Source: Microglena sp. YARC
Taxonomy: Eukaryota; Chlorophyta; Chlorophyceae; Chlamydomonadales; Chlamydomonadaceae
Length of the DNA: 64,000 nucleotides
Direction: 5' to 3'
NCBI GenBank assembly: GCA_022414725.1
Contig: CM039462.1
Span: forward strand, 117,879,966 to 117,943,965
The notes under the pieces were generated by a model that searched no databases, had not been told where the DNA came from, and worked only from the letters and a program-made list of their open reading frames with translations. This document shows positions 28,175 through 39,288 of this stretch, in pieces; the first letter of the stretch is position 1; each line of letters opens with the position of its first letter. The position numbers and the translations under genes were made by a program.

Positions 28175-28930
28175 TCCTGCATCTGTTCAGGTTGCTATAC
28201 AGGTGTTTAGGGAACAGCTTACACCTGTTCAGGTTGCTAAACAGGTGTTCAGGGAACAGCTTACACCTGTTCAGGTTGCTAAATAGGTGTTTAGGGAACA
28301 GGGTAAACACCTGTTCAAAAACTACGTGTGCACCAATGATGTTCATGAACAGGTGTTCAGGGAACAGCTTACATCTGTTCAGGTTGCTATACAGGTGTTC
28401 AGGGAACAGCTTACACCTGTTCAGGTTGCTAAACAGGTGTTCAGGGAACAGCTTACACCTGTTCAGGTTGCTAAACAGGTGTTCAGGGAACAGCTTACAC
28501 CTGTTCAGGTTGCTAAACAGGCGTTCAGGGAACAGCTTACACCTGTTCAGGTTGCTTAACAGGCGTTCAGGGAACAGCTTACACCTGTTCAGGTTGCTAA
28601 ACAGGTGTTCAGGGAACAGCTTACACCTGTTCAGGTTGCTAAACAGGCGTTCAGGGAACAGCTTACACCTGTTCAGGTTGCTAAACAGGTGTTCAGAGAA
28701 CAGGGTAAACACCTGTTCAACAACTACGTGTGCACCAATGATGGACATAAACAGATGATCAGGGAACAGCTTACACCTGTTCAGGTTGCTAAATAGGTGT
28801 TCAGGGAACAGGGTAAACACCTGTTCAACAACTGCGTGTGCACCAATGATGGACATGAACAGGTGATCAGGGAACAGAGTAACACCTGTGCAGGTTGTTA
28901 TACAGGTGTTCAGGGAACAGGGTAAACACC
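28175..28930. repeat. 42-bp minisatellite, about 16 copies
   Basis: Unit AGGTGTTCAGGGAACAGC, TTACACCTG, TTCAGGTTGCTAAAC, with occasional larger units carrying AACTACGTGTGCACCAATG. The array is interrupted by the TIR element at 28931 and resumes to about 29250. The minus frame of LFPEHLFSNLNRCK repeats is an array artefact. Confidence 0.9.
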
Positions 28931-29091
28931 AGGGTACTACTAAGCGCGTGCGGCAGCGCGGTGCCGCGCTGCCTTTTTGAGCCCCTCTGCGCGAAACGCG
29001 CAATCTTTTCAAACCCCTGTGGGCGCAGCGCGCAGTTTTTGCCCCTTCTGCACTAAAAAGCGCTGACCAATTTGGCAAGAAGTAGTACCCT
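28931..29091. mobile_element. 161-bp MITE with 11-bp TIRs and 10-bp target duplication
   Basis: Perfect terminal inverted repeats AGGGTACTACT / AGTAGTACCCT bound a GC-rich interior with further self-complementarity (GCGCGAAACGCGC; GCAGCGCGG/CCGCGCTGC). The 10 bases GGTAAACACC directly precede (28921-28930) and follow (29092-29101) the element. Removing one copy and the element restores a minisatellite unit. A 9-11 bp duplication is typical of Mutator-like elements. It has no coding capacity, so it would be non-autonomous. Confidence 0.85.
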
Positions 29092-29399
29092 GGTAAACAC
29101 CAGTTCAACAACTACGTGTGTACCAATGATGCACATAAACAGGTGTTGAACACCCTGAACAGGTGCAGGCTATCGTAGGGTAGGCCCCCTTAAATCACAC
29201 TCTGGACACCTGTTGAACACCCTGAACAGGTGCAGGCTACAGTAGGGCAAGTAGTCTAGATTGATCTTGAGCTTGGAGAATGGGCAAGTCCCTTCAGCCT
29301 ATGTGGTAACTCCCTGGATTGTAACATACAACACTCATAGATACACACATACCCAAATACATACTCAAACAAAAACACCCGCTCTAAGACTCTGGCGCT

Positions 29400-29445
29400 C
29401 AAGAAGGGGGGGGGGAGGGGGGGGGGGGGGGGGGGGGGGGGGGCA
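29400..29445 (+). repeat. Poly-G tract
   Basis: About 40 G with a single A interruption, among the longest homopolymers in the window. Confidence 0.9.
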
Positions 29446-29499
29446 AGAAATAAGCTCCTATACCTCATCATCGCTTTCAGTCAATCTTCTCCTCAGGAT

Positions 29500-29925
29500 C
29501 TGATTAAAACTTTCTTTTGTACCCAAAATAAAGTTGAACAGGAAGTTACAGATCCCCAAAGTGTTTTTGACCCAAATATAACTGGGCGGTAAATCACATG
29601 TGGGCAATCCCTTGAGAGACTTAGAAGTAGAATTGGATAGGGCATGAAAAGATCTTTCGAATGACCCCTATTTTATGAGGGTTAGGGTGGGGGAGGGGGG
29701 GTTCAAGGGAGGGGGGTAAACACTTTGTTTCAACTTTATTCCCCCCCCCCCCCCCCCCCCCCCCCCTTCTTTTGTCTGAAACTTCCACAATTCCAACTCC
29801 CATCTGAATCAGACACCGTATACAATGTTGTCCAAAAGATGTCTTCCTGCCCCCCCCCCCCCCCCCCCTTGCTGGCGCCCGTCTCAATCGGCAGTGGTCT
29901 AGCATGCCCTTCCTTCCCAACGTGA
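29500..29925 (-). repeat. Poly-G-bearing element, inverted copy
   Basis: Blocks GAAAAGATCTTTCGAATGAC, CTTCCACAATTCCAACTCC and CAGACACCGTATACAATG match 4560-5000 in reverse. C tracts lie at about 29741-29766 and 29852-29868. Confidence 0.65.
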
Positions 29926-29964
29926 ACTTCCTACTCGTAAGATTTTCTCCGCTTTTCTTTCTGA

Positions 29965-30130
29965 ATCCTCAGTGGGCGCTGTTTTGTGTTGGGGAACCCA
30001 CTTCCCGGGGTGAAAATCCTTTCAATAAAAACGAACACACACATGCACGCACGCACACACACGCATACAAACACGCACACACACACGCATACACACACAC
30101 ACAAACACACGCGCGCACACACACACACAA
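29965..30130 (+). repeat. GGGGTGAAAATCCTTTCA family then CA-rich array
   Basis: GAACCCACTTCCCGGGGTGA also occurs near 41040 and 44485. It is followed by CACACACGC simple repeats at 30037-30130. Confidence 0.55.
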
Positions 30131-30204
30131 ATAGAAGCAAGCATCCAAATGGACAAAGAAGGCAAAGAACCCAAGGGGGCTGTGCACTGTTTTTCTTTTC
30201 GTCT

Positions 30205-30690
30205 TCGAGCAGCAGCTTCTAGGTAGCTCCCCCAATCAGCCAGTGGGCTGCACTCAATGATTTCAGCAGTGCTAGGAAACTCAGAATGGCAGCTTCAAGG
30301 TGCGCTAGGTTGGCTACGTTTTGGCTCGGCAGCCAGGAAGGGGAGTTGCCTAGAAGCTGCTGTTCGTAGCTAAAAAGAAAAACACTGGGGCTGTGCCCAG
30401 CTGCTAAATTGAGATCTAGACCCAAAACAGGGTCAAAAGTAGCGATTGCTATATATAGCGGGAAAACATTCATCATACGATGGTTGGACCCAGATCAAAG
30501 GGTGGGTTACACTAGTGACAGAGTGCCTTATCACCACTGTCACACAGTGACTGTAGCACGAACGCAGGGCCCCTGTCGGTAAAACGATTGTTTGGGGTTC
30601 AGTTCATCAGCGTGTTTTCATTTTAGCCCCTCCTGATATCATGGCTGGGCAAGTCACTTTAGCCTACTTGGCTACCCCTGAACTGTAACA
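30205..30690. repeat. AGCTTCTAGGTAGCT family and inverted SINE-like copy
   Basis: 30205-30400 has two opposed blocks related to TGCCTAGAAGCTGCTG. 30565-30690 is the minus copy of the GTCCAGGGGTAGGCC family (GTAAAACGATTGTTTGGGG). Confidence 0.55.
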
Positions 30691-30719
30691 ACATACAACA
30701 GAAAACGATTAATAGATGA

Positions 30720-30830
30720 TACCCCCCCACCCCCCACCCCACCCCTCCACCCAACCCCACCCCCAACCCACCTCCACCCAACCCCACCCGCCAACCCACC
30801 TCCACACAACCCCCAACCCCCAGAGATGGT
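30720..30830 (+). repeat. CCACCC-rich minisatellite
   Basis: CCAACCCCACCCCCAACCC-type units. On the minus strand they follow the GTAAGT donor of the exon at 30839. Confidence 0.75.
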
Positions 30831-30838
30831 TGACTTAC

Positions 30839-30916
30839 GCTTGTCCTCCATCAATGATGCAGTGCAGCTTTTTGTCCATGTACACAGTGCTGCGCAACAG
30901 AGAGGGTGGAGGGGGG

Positions 30917-30990
<74 letters not shown>

Positions 30991-31561
30991 GGCGTGTGTG
31001 TGTGGGGGGGTACACAGCGCTGCACAACGTAGAGGGTGGAGTGGAGGGTCAAGGTCACAGTTATTAAACCAAACAAACTGACAAAATCAGAACTACATAA
31101 TACACATAGCAAAAATTATGCAAATAATACAAGTAATAATCATAATTATGAGAAGCACAACAGAGAGGGTGGAGTGGAGGGTCAGGGTCACAGTTATTAA
31201 ACCAACCAAATAATAACCAATTCTAACAATAATTCTGATTTTGTGCAGCACAACGGAGAGGGTGGAGTGGAGTGTCAGGGGTCACAGTTAGGTTGAGCAG
31301 AGTTTTTCTGTTCAGTTCAGAAAGTGAGTTAGCTTGTAGCTTCATGGCTTTGGGCCTCCTCCACAGGTACAAAGATCCAGTCTTGTACGCGATGTATGTC
31401 ATCAGATGATCTGTAATGGGTGGTGGACGATTTTAATACGGCCATACAGAGTGTGGTCTCCATTCCACCCCGCACCTTGAAGGTAGAAAGGGCGTAGATC
31501 CAGAGTCAGATTCGTGGTAGCTTTAATAGGGTCGCCCCGGGGTGTTCGGAAGGGCAGCGCA
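30839..31561 (-). CDS. Putative internal exons of an unidentified gene
   Basis: Three splice-bounded minus-strand segments agree in phase. 31476-31561 (acceptor GGTGACTACTAG, donor GTGCGG) reads ALPFRTPRGDPIKATTNL and on to FYLQ. 31389-31410 is a 22-nt segment between CCATTACAG and GTACAAG. 30839-30889 (acceptor CTCTGTTGCGCAG, donor GTAAGT) reads TVYMDKKLHCIIDGGQ. The first also fits in phase after the signal-peptide exon at 39137-39288, which would make a 7.5-kb intron. Against this, the microexon is suspicious, and a plus-strand acceptor (CCTCCTCCACAG at 31363) with a short open frame offers a competing reading. No function can be assigned and no later exon was found. Confidence 0.28.
30890..31310 (-). 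repeat. Acceptor-region tandem copies with TG and poly-G runs
   Basis: On minus, the tract CTCCACTCCACCCTCTCTGT leading to TTGCGCAG and the exon at 30889 is repeated about every 110 bp, ending at about 31005, 31140 and 31245, with TGACC.TGACCCTCC ahead of each. One copy keeps TTGTGCAGCGCTGTGTAC, that is acceptor plus exon start. A TG and G run fills 30918-30992. Confidence 0.7.
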
Positions 31562-31619
31562 CTAGTAGTCACCAGAGGACAGCAGGCACACACAAGAGCT
31601 ATGCTTATGACTCCTCTTC

Positions 31620-31970
31620 TTATGAGTGGTGGGTAGTGGTAGTGGTAGTGGTAGTTGTGGTGAATCCATCAATGGGGAGACAGTGGTTGTCAAGCTTCGA
31701 CTCACATACGTGTAAGGCACACATACATGGTGGTGGGTGGTGGGTGGTGGGTGGTGGGTACTGGTAGTGGTGGTGACTCCTCTGCTTAGCTACGTCTTGC
31801 CGTACTGCCGTATCCTGTATGGCTTCAGTGACTCCTTTACTTACTTGCGCTCTGCCGTATAAATTCAGTGAGTCCTCTACTTATTTGCCTACTGCCGTAT
31901 GCTGAATGTCTTCAGTGAGTCTTATAACTGCTGCACTGCCGTATGCCCCCCCCCCCCCCCCCCTTTATAC
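31620..31970 (+). repeat. GGTAGTGGTAGTG runs and 55-bp ACTGCCGTAT repeats
   Basis: Simple GGTGGTGGGTAGTGG sequence, then three imperfect copies around TCAGTGACTCC..TACT..TGCCGTAT, ending in a C tract at about 31946-31962. Confidence 0.7.
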
Positions 31971-31974
31971 CCTC

Positions 31975-33080
31975 ACCAGCTCTTCTTGATACCCTTTGCT
32001 GCTGTCGCCTCAGCACTGCTAAGGAGGAGGTCGGCTCAGTGTTTCATTTTTCGACGACGCGTCGCCATTCTGTCGCCATTCCGTAGAATGCTACTCCCCC
32101 CGGACCCCCCGATATCGGGACGCGCTGCCCCCCGACCCCCCCAGGCTCCGCGCTGCGCGCTCCACCATGCGATGGCTACGCAACTATCCTGAAATCAGGG
32201 TTGAGTAGCCCAAGTAGCTACTCAACCTGGACTACAGAAATCTGAAATCAAAAACACTGGGTCGGCTCCCTCATTACCAGAGTAGCATGCAATAATAGTT
32301 GCACGATGGTGTATGGGGTTGGTGGTTGGCACCAGAGCAAATGGTATATGGTATATGGTGTATGGTGGCTGATACCAGAGCAAGCAAACAGGCTGCCCCC
32401 CTCAACCTCACGCCTCACAATAAGGCTTACTTTGTATTTATTTATGTATGGGTCTGTGTCTCACCAGCTCTTCTTGCTACCCTTTGCGGCTGTCGCCTCA
32501 GCACTGTTTTGGAGGAGGTTGGCTCCCTCCTTACCAGGTAATGATAACGCCTGGTGGGGCGTGGTGTTAAGGGAGCCCGTCGTACGCGGGTGGGGAGCGG
32601 TCTCCTACCTCAACTGGACAAGCTACCATCGCGGTTGACGACGACCTGCAACGCCAAGAGCGACCGAAGGGGGAGTCGAACCCCCGACTCTTCATTCTTT
32701 AGCAATCTGGTATACTTCCTCCTTACCAGAATAACATGCGGTTATGGTTGCACGATGGTGTATGGGGTTGGTGGTTGGCACCAGAGCAAGCAAACGGGCT
32801 GACCTCCTCAAACGCAACCTCACGCCTCGCAACAAGGCGTACTTTGTATTTATTTATTTATGGGTCTGTGTCTCACCAGCTCTTCTTGATACCCTTTGCG
32901 GCTGTCGCCTCAGCACTGGTTCGAAGGAGGTCAGCTCCCTCCTTTCCAGAATAGCATGCAGTTATGGTTGCACGAGTGTTGTCGTCAAGCTTCTCTTGAA
33001 TCATGCAATAATCTGCCTGTATCTTGGAACCTGCATGCAGGTTGAATGTCCCAGTGGTTAGCGTGATGATAACCAACTGT
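31975..33080. repeat. Nested dispersed repeats, including a minus tRNA-derived SINE
   Basis: CACCAGCTCTTCTTG..ACC followed by GCTGTCGCCTCAGCACTG occurs three times (31972, 32462, 32875), each with an adjoining TGGTGTATGGGGTTGG or AAGCAAACGGGCTG block, so a compound unit of about 420 bp is tandemly repeated. 32538-32700 is the CAGGCGTTATCATTA SINE on minus, with B box GGGTTCGACTCCC. 32160-32270 is the TAGCTACTCAACC family. No gene. Confidence 0.6.
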
Positions 33081-33084
33081 AGCA

Positions 33085-33480
33085 CAAACTCAGGGCCCCT
33101 GTCGGTAAAACGATTGTTTGGGGTTCAGTTCATCAGTGTTTTTTCTTTTTAAGCCCTTCCTAGACGGTTGGGCAAGTCCCTTTAGCCTATTGGGCGTACC
33201 CCTGGACTGTAACATACACACATACAGGTTGAATGTCGCAGTGGTGAGTGTGAGAGTGAGCCCATAGCAAGAGGAATGCCATTCGATGCATGTGTTTGGG
33301 GCCATTCCACACAAAGTTCTAAGCTGTGGCTCAAGCGTATAAGTACATCTCTTGGACAAGGTGAGCATCATAGTGGGAGACATGATGCCCAAGCGACTGG
33401 GCATCACCCTACTGCTTCCTTGACACAGGTTGAATGTTGCAGTGGTTAGCGTGAGAGTGGGCCCATTTGAGCTATTCAAG
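33085..33480. repeat. Minus SINE-like copy and CAGGTTGAATGTCGCAGTGG repeats
   Basis: 33085-33215 is a GTCCAGGGGTAGGCC family copy in reverse. GGTTGAATGTCGCAGTGG recurs at 33040, 33227 and 33428 in slightly diverged form. Confidence 0.55.
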
Positions 33481-33724
33481 GGTAGAAACTGGGACTGAGC
33501 AGTTGGTTTTGAGCAGGTGTGTCGCAAATTGAGCGACTTGGTGTGACCCCAGTGATACGCTCGGGTTTGAAAGTTTCGCTAGAAATGAACCTTGGGTCCC
33601 ACCGATTTTGAGTGAGTCTCTTTAGGGAGTTCCAACTTCCAGGCTGTCTCAAGGGGGTTAAATAATCTGTCGCATTATTATAGGACAGTAATTACTGTCC
33701 CTCAGTCATTTTGTTTTGTTTGAA

Positions 33725-33743
33725 CAAGGTGGTGGTGGTGTGT

Positions 33744-33774
<31 letters not shown>

Positions 33775-33775
33775 T
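33725..33775 (+). repeat. GGT/GT run ending in poly-G
   Basis: GGTGGTGGTGTGTGTGTG followed by about 16 G. The flanks 33490-34020 hold no supportable gene. Confidence 0.85.
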
Positions 33776-34029
33776 CCTAAACCCACCATGTATAAAAGAC
33801 TGGTGGAAACTTTTGGTTTGGAAGAGATGCACAACGGGATCAAAACAAAAGTACGGTAAACCCATATTTCTGAGTACCTCCGTTGTAATAAGGCGCACCA
33901 TTTATCAATTTATTAATTTACTTACCAACAGACTTGGGGACAGAGTTTTGGCACATGATGAATGACAACAGCTTATCTGGGACGTAGTGCTCCAAGCATA
34001 GCTGTTGCATGTTGCCCGCACACTCTTTC

Positions 34030-34740
34030 TCCCCGTGCTGCAGATTTTGGCATTATTTCGAATTTAGCACATGCACGTGTTATCAAAGTTAGCACATGCA
34101 CGTTATTTTAGCAGATGTTTCGAATTTAGCACATGCACGTGTTTTTTAAGTTAGCACATGCACGCTACTTAAGCACATGTTTCAAATTGAGCACATGCAC
34201 ATTATTTTAGCACATGATCCAAAGTTCGCACATGACCGTTTTTGTTGCACATGCACATGCTGCTGATGTTTGCGTTGTTTTTAAGTTAGCACATGCACAT
34301 TTCGTGTAGCACATGCATGTGCTGCAGAGTTTAGCAAGTTTCGAAGTTAGCCTTTTCCCCCCTTTTTTAGCACATGTTTCAAAGTTAGCACACGCACGGG
34401 CAGCAGATTTTAGCATTGTTTGTAAGTTAGCACATGCACGGGCAGCGGATTTTAGCATTGGTTTAAAGTTAGCACAAGCACGGGCAGCGGATTTTAGCAT
34501 TGGTTTAAAGTTAGCCCATGCACGGGCTGCGGAGTTTAGCATTGTTTGTAAGTTAGCACATGCACGGGCAGCGGATTTTAGCATTGGTATAAAGTTAGCA
34601 CAAGCACGGGCAGCGGATTTTAGCATTGTTTGTAAGTCAGCATATGCACGGGCTGTGGATTTTGGCGTTGTTAGTAAGTTAGCACATGCACGGGCATGGG
34701 CATTGTTGAACGTAGACAATACATTGGTTCTCACTTTGTT
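34030..34740. repeat. 42-bp minisatellite (AAGTTAGCACATGCACGGGC)
   Basis: About 16 units. Early ones are diverged. 34380-34700 are regular, with GCAGCGGATTTTAGCATTG. Both strands are open for 145-175 codons of repeat-only sequence, judged non-coding. Confidence 0.9.
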
Positions 34741-35044
34741 TTTGACATGATCACATGTGCAGGGTGAGTTTTTTACCGCTTTGTACAGCGATTGCTAGAT
34801 TTGACCCGGTTTTGGCAAAAATATCACAAAATAATAGTTTCATCAAGTTTGTTTCCCCCCTGAATGGCCTTACACAGCTGTAAAGGCTATAAAAGAAAAA
34901 AAAGCTATAAATAGCACTAAAATGCTGTTCCTGGAGGAGGCCTAAAACGATTAAGGTAGAAAAACCCACTTTCAGATTTGGAAAAAAAACTGCACATGCC
35001 AAGGGTTCACTTGGCGGATTCGTGCGGGTTTTGTTTTTGTTGTG

Positions 35045-35155
35045 CGTGTATGTTACAGTCCAGGGTTAGGCCAAATAGGCTGAAGGGGCTTGCCCAACCA
35101 TGGCAGGAAGAGCTAAAGAAAAAGCATTGATGAACTGAACCCCAAACAATCGCAG
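35045..35155 (+). repeat. SINE-like family copy
   Basis: TATGTTACAGTCCAGGG through TGAACCCCAAACAATCGCAG, truncated at the 3' end relative to 27530-27680. Confidence 0.65.
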
Positions 35156-35459
35156 ATGTGCTTCCAATGGTGAACATATTTTTAGTACCATTGGCAATGA
35201 TTTGTAGAATGGTTTAATACAGAGATTCATACGTGGGTAAATGCAGAGATTGATATGTGGTCTAATACACATATGCACACATGCATAATTTAATTCTCAG
35301 TGATGTAAAAATACTTTTTTTAAGTTGTGAAAAATTATGTCACCCCAGAAGGTGGGTCACCCGACAAAAACCAGCGACACCGAAGATTCAGTTTGAATGG
35401 CATTGCCACTCCTACAAAAAAGGTAGGTGCATTTCGGGTCACCGGGAGATACCAAACCT

Positions 35460-36515
35460 CAACCAAACGAACAAGACAGACTGTAAACAATACACACACA
35501 CAGACTGTAAAGATCACACACAGACTGACCAAAATATACACACACATACTGTAAAGAACACACACACAGACTGTGCACAAAATACACACACTCACACATA
35601 CACACTTACCATGCATTCTATACCCCCAGATTCAGTCACTGTAGCTATGTACTTGGTTTTGAACTGTGTAAGGGAGTGGGCAGAGTTGAGGTCAGAAGGT
35701 CAATTATTGTTTTGGACAACACATTGTTACTGTGTGGCCATTACGTCATTGCATGGCGACTCATGAACCCTCCGATCCACGCTTGGCACTCCGCCATGGT
35801 GGTTGTCCCCAGTGCCCCCCCCCCCCCCACACACACACTGCCCCCCCCCCCCACACCCCATGGTGGTTGTCCCCAGTGCCCCCCACCCCCCACCCCCCCA
35901 TGGTGGTTGTCCCCAGTGCCCCACCCCCACCCCATGCCCCCCCACCCCATGGTGGTTGTCCCCAGTGCAAGCAAACGGGCTGCCCCCCTCAACCTCACGT
36001 CTCGTAATAAGGCATACCATAGGCATATTTATTATTCATTTATGTGTTCATTTATTTATTTATTTATTCATTCATCTATTTACTTGTCCTATGGTGTGCT
36101 ACCCGCCTTCACCAGTCGTCCAGCATCAATAAGCGGTTGTGGCCAGTCATAATTTATTTATTTGTATTGAAAGAATGTTCATAATTCATTTATGAGTATT
36201 GAAAGGATGTTCATAATTTATTTACGTGTATTGAAAGGATGTTCGTAATTTATTTATTTGTATTGAAAGGATGTTCATAATTTATTTATTTGTATTGAAA
36301 GGATGTTCATAATTCATTTATTTGTCTTGAAAGGATGTTCACCCCCTTAAGAATGGGTCTCATTGTGCTAGCATGCACTGCCTTCAGGGGCTGATGGACA
36401 GGCTCAAGGAGCCTCGCTATCCTATCGTTCGGTGGTTGGCTCCAGTGCAAGCAAACGGGCTGCCCTCTCAACCTCATGCCTCATAATAATGCGTACAATA
36501 TATTTATTGATTTCC
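35460..36515. repeat. CA-rich, CCCC-rich and ATTTATTT arrays with dispersed copies
   Basis: 35490-35610 is CACACA-rich. 35805-35970 repeats CCATGGTGGTTGTCCCCAGT with C tracts. 35960-36020 and 36432-36510 are AAGCAAACGGGCTGCCC family copies. 36145-36345 is a 40-bp TTGTATTGAAAGGATGTTCA array. No coding sequence. Confidence 0.7.
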
Positions 36516-36532
36516 CTGGTAAAAACAATCTG

Positions 36533-36930
36533 CCAACGACGGCGAGCAGCCAAATTGATTGAAGCTATGCAACCAAGTTCAAGTTCAAGATGTTAATAAA
36601 TTTATGTATTATTAATTTACGTATTAATTATCCAATTGTGTGCAACTCACCTTCACAAGTCGTCCAACCTGATTGAGGGCCTTGCTTAGCTTGCTCTCAC
36701 ACAACATTGCATCAGGGCATAGACTCATCCTGCGAAGGATAGCGGATGAGATGCATTCAGTTGTGTTTTTGTGCAATGCATCGCCCCCTTCGATCTCCCT
36801 TCGATCGCTCTTGGCGTTGCAGTTCGTCGTCAACCGCGATGGTAGCTTGTCCAGTTGAGATAGGAGACCGCTCCCCACCCGCGTACGACGGGCTCCCTTA
36901 ACACCACGCCCCACCAGGCATTATCATTAC
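36533..36930 (+). repeat. GGCGAGCAGCC copy and tRNA-derived SINE copy
   Basis: 36533-36590 is the ACGGCGAGCAGCCAAATTG family. 36770-36930 matches the SINE body (TCTTGGCGTTGCAG, GATGGTAGCTTGTCCAG, ACCACGCCCCACCAGGCA) but lacks a clear B box. Confidence 0.6.
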
Positions 36931-36949
36931 CTTTGTTTTTGCAACGCAT

Positions 36950-37500
36950 CGCAAATTGAGCGGCGCGACGTGCAATGCGACCCCAGTGGGACGCTTTACC
37001 CCCCTAACCCCCCGGGGCTCTGCACTTTGCGATCAGCCCTATACTGTGCTACGCCACAATCCTGAAAACAGGCAAGTGTCGCAACTTATGCTACACAGAG
37101 TTGTACACATCAAGTCAAGCCAAAACATACAAGCCAAGCCAAAACAGGCATGCGAAGCAACGTTTTCTACACAGAGTTGTACACATCAAGCAAAGCCAAA
37201 ACATACAAGCCAAGCCAAAACAGGCATGCGACGCAACGTATTCTACACAGAGTTGTACACATCAAGCCAAGCCGAAACATACAGGCCATGCCAAAACAGG
37301 CATGCGTCGCAACTTTTGCTACACAACTGGACCTACAGAAAGCTGAAAAGTTTGTATTTGTACAGTTCAGGGGTAGCCAAACAGGCCAAAGGGACTTGAC
37401 CAACCTAAAAAAATAGGAAAGGCAGTTAAAAAAAGAAGCGCTTGTGAACTGAACCCCAACAAATCGTAAACAACGGGGTCAGGAGTTCGTGCTATGCAGA
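36950..37500 (+). repeat. 60-bp tandem repeat and SINE-like copy
   Basis: 37090-37320 has three units of CACAGAGTTGTACACATCAA with AAGCCAAAACAGGCATGCG. 36955-37090 and the last unit match the GCGACGCAAC/CAATCCTGAAA family. 37360-37500 is the GTTCAGGGGTAGCC SINE-like family. Confidence 0.65.
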
Positions 37501-37579
37501 ATAATTTGAATGAATAATTTAACAGATGGGAGACAGACGAGGCAGCTTGAGATGAGGGATATCAGTTTTTTTTTATTTA

Positions 37580-37985
37580 TGTCAGATGTCGGTCGGCCAG
37601 GTTGAGCAGCTACTTGGGCTACTCAAGCCTGATTTCAGGATTGTTGAGTAGCCATCGCATGGCGATGCACGAAGCGTGGAATTCCGGGGGATCATGTGAC
37701 GCCATACATCAACAGAATGGCGACGCAGTGGCGACGCGTCGTCGGAAAAAAAAAGGACAAGGGATATCGGAAATTGAGATGTGGGTTTGTATGCAACGCT
37801 ATAGCCAGGGTTCCCCGCTTCATATAGCGTTCTCTACCTGGGATCCCGTTTTGGCCAAAACCTCCGCTGCCCTGATGCCCAAGCCCCCACCCCCCCGGGT
37901 CGGCCCTTCGATCTTCCCAAATCACTACCTGGACCCTACTCTTGATAAGTACCAAATCCCTGAAAGCTACCAGAAGAGCCTCTTT
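37580..37985 (+). repeat. Two dispersed family copies
   Basis: 37580-37690 carries GTTGAGCAGCTACTTGGGC and GATTTCAGGATTGTTGAG. 37800-37985 carries GATCCCGTTTTGGCC and AAATCCCTGAAAGCTACCAG, matching 11545 and 62420. Confidence 0.65.
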
Positions 37986-38775
37986 CTGAGATGTATGTTA
38001 TAGTCCAGGGGTTGCCACTTAGGCCCAATGTATGTTCGCTTTGTTAGGTGCACGTTGCTCTGCTCACTGTGTTCTGTTCTGCCTATTCAAATGAAGGTTA
38101 CAGTCCAGGGGTTGCCACTTAGGCCCAATGTATGTTCGCCTTGTTAGGTGCACGTTGCTCTGCTCACTGTGTTCTATTCTACCTATACAAATGTATTTTA
38201 TAACCCAGGGGGTGCCACTTAGGCCCAATGAATTGCCCAACCTCAAGCAATCAAGACTAACTGTAGATGTTTAGGAGGGGCTACAGCCAGACATGTTTTT
38301 TTAATCTCAGAAGGGAGACGATTTGTTCAGTAACACCCTCAATGACCTCAATGACTCCAATGACCCAATTCACTCTGTTGATCTGGCTCTTTGCCCACAT
38401 GCCAGGGTTTAGGCGGGGGTTATGGGCATTTGGGGCGTTACTGCACCGATCGTCTCCTTTCTCAGCTTTTAAAAAAGCTCTGGCTGTAGCCCCTCCCAAA
38501 CATCTACAGTTGTTCTTGATTGTTTGAGGTTGGGTAATCCATTGGACCTAAGTGGCACCCCCTGGATTATAAAATACATTTGTATAGGTAGAATAGAACA
38601 CAGTGAGCAGAGCAACGTGCACCTAACAAAGTGAACATACATTGGACCTAAGTGGCAACCCCTGGACTATAACCTTCATTTGAATAGGCAGAACAGAACA
38701 TAGTGAGCAGAGCAACGTGCACCTAACAAAGAGAACATACATTGGACCTAAGTGGTAACCCCTGGACTGTAAAAT
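37985..38775. mobile_element. Foldback element, about 350-bp arms
   Basis: The left arm (37985-38335) has three tandem blocks of CCAGGGGTTGCCACTTAGGC with GTGCACGTTGCTCTGCTCAC, then GGAGGGGCTACAGCCAGA and AGACGATT. The right arm (about 38425-38775) is its diverged reverse complement with the same internal tandem blocks (AGAGCAACGTGCACC). The loop between is about 90 bp. Tandem subrepeats within long inverted arms are the hallmark of foldback elements. Confidence 0.75.
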
Positions 38776-39099
38776 CTTAGTTTTGCATGTGCCTTAAGAA
38801 GCAGATATCCACGAGGAAATCTGAGGGAAATCTGCTTCTTTGCAGTTCTATGGGACCTTTTCTACACATATGATTGATCAGTTTGATGTATAATACATTT
38901 GAATAGGCAGCACAGCAGGTGTGTATGTGTGGTTGATTGGTTGATTGGTTCGTGTATGTATGTGTGTGTGTGTGTGTGTGTGTGCGTGTGTGTGTTTGTG
39001 TGGTGGTCGTGGAGGCAGTGGGTGTGCTGATTTTTTGTATTCTGTGTTGTGTGTTGCTTGTTTGTGTGCTAGATAGATGCATGCATGCATGAACCCATT
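38776..39099. other. Intergenic, with a TG microsatellite
   Basis: 38955-39003 is a TATGTGTGTG run. 39075-39093 is ATGCATGC-rich. No gene seen. Confidence 0.6.
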
Positions 39100-39136
39100 G
39101 AGGGTTGCATCCCAGGATTGCGCCTAGTGCACTTAC

Positions 39137-39288
39137 ACGTAGGCTTCAATCTTCACTTGACCGGCAATGTTAGCGATGCTTGCAATCTCAGGCTCAAGCT
39201 CGGCATTTGCATAGATGCTCCGGCACAGAATGAGCAGGACGGGAAGGAGTGCAGGGCACCATGAGTTCCATCGGCGAATGCTTGGCAT
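39137..39288 (-). CDS. First exon of an unidentified secreted or membrane protein
   Basis: The ATG at 39288 is the first in frame after an upstream TAA and opens 50 codons plus two bases, ending at a strong donor, GT|GTAAGT. The peptide starts MPSIRRWNSW and has a Leu/Pro-rich hydrophobic core (LLPVLLILC), then SIYANAE, a plausible signal peptide with cleavage after ANA (residue 29). The rest is acidic to neutral. A TATTTAATTTC string lies about 170 bp upstream. The partner exon is uncertain: the exon ending at 31561 fits in phase. The whole promoter and exon unit has an inverted copy at 39603-40055. Confidence 0.5.

Noticed and set aside
28180..29250. CRISPR-like regular repeats
   Set aside because: The 42-bp units are contiguous with no unique spacers, no cas genes are present, and the context is eukaryotic.
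31363..31406. Plus-strand terminal exon after CCTCCTCCACAG reading YKDPVLYAMYVIR
   Set aside because: Attractive acceptor, but no upstream plus-strand exon with a compatible donor was found. Kept only as a competing reading to the minus exons.
32665..32690. Stand-alone tRNA T-arm as a tRNA gene
   Set aside because: It is the B box of a minus-strand SINE copy; no other tRNA arms are present.
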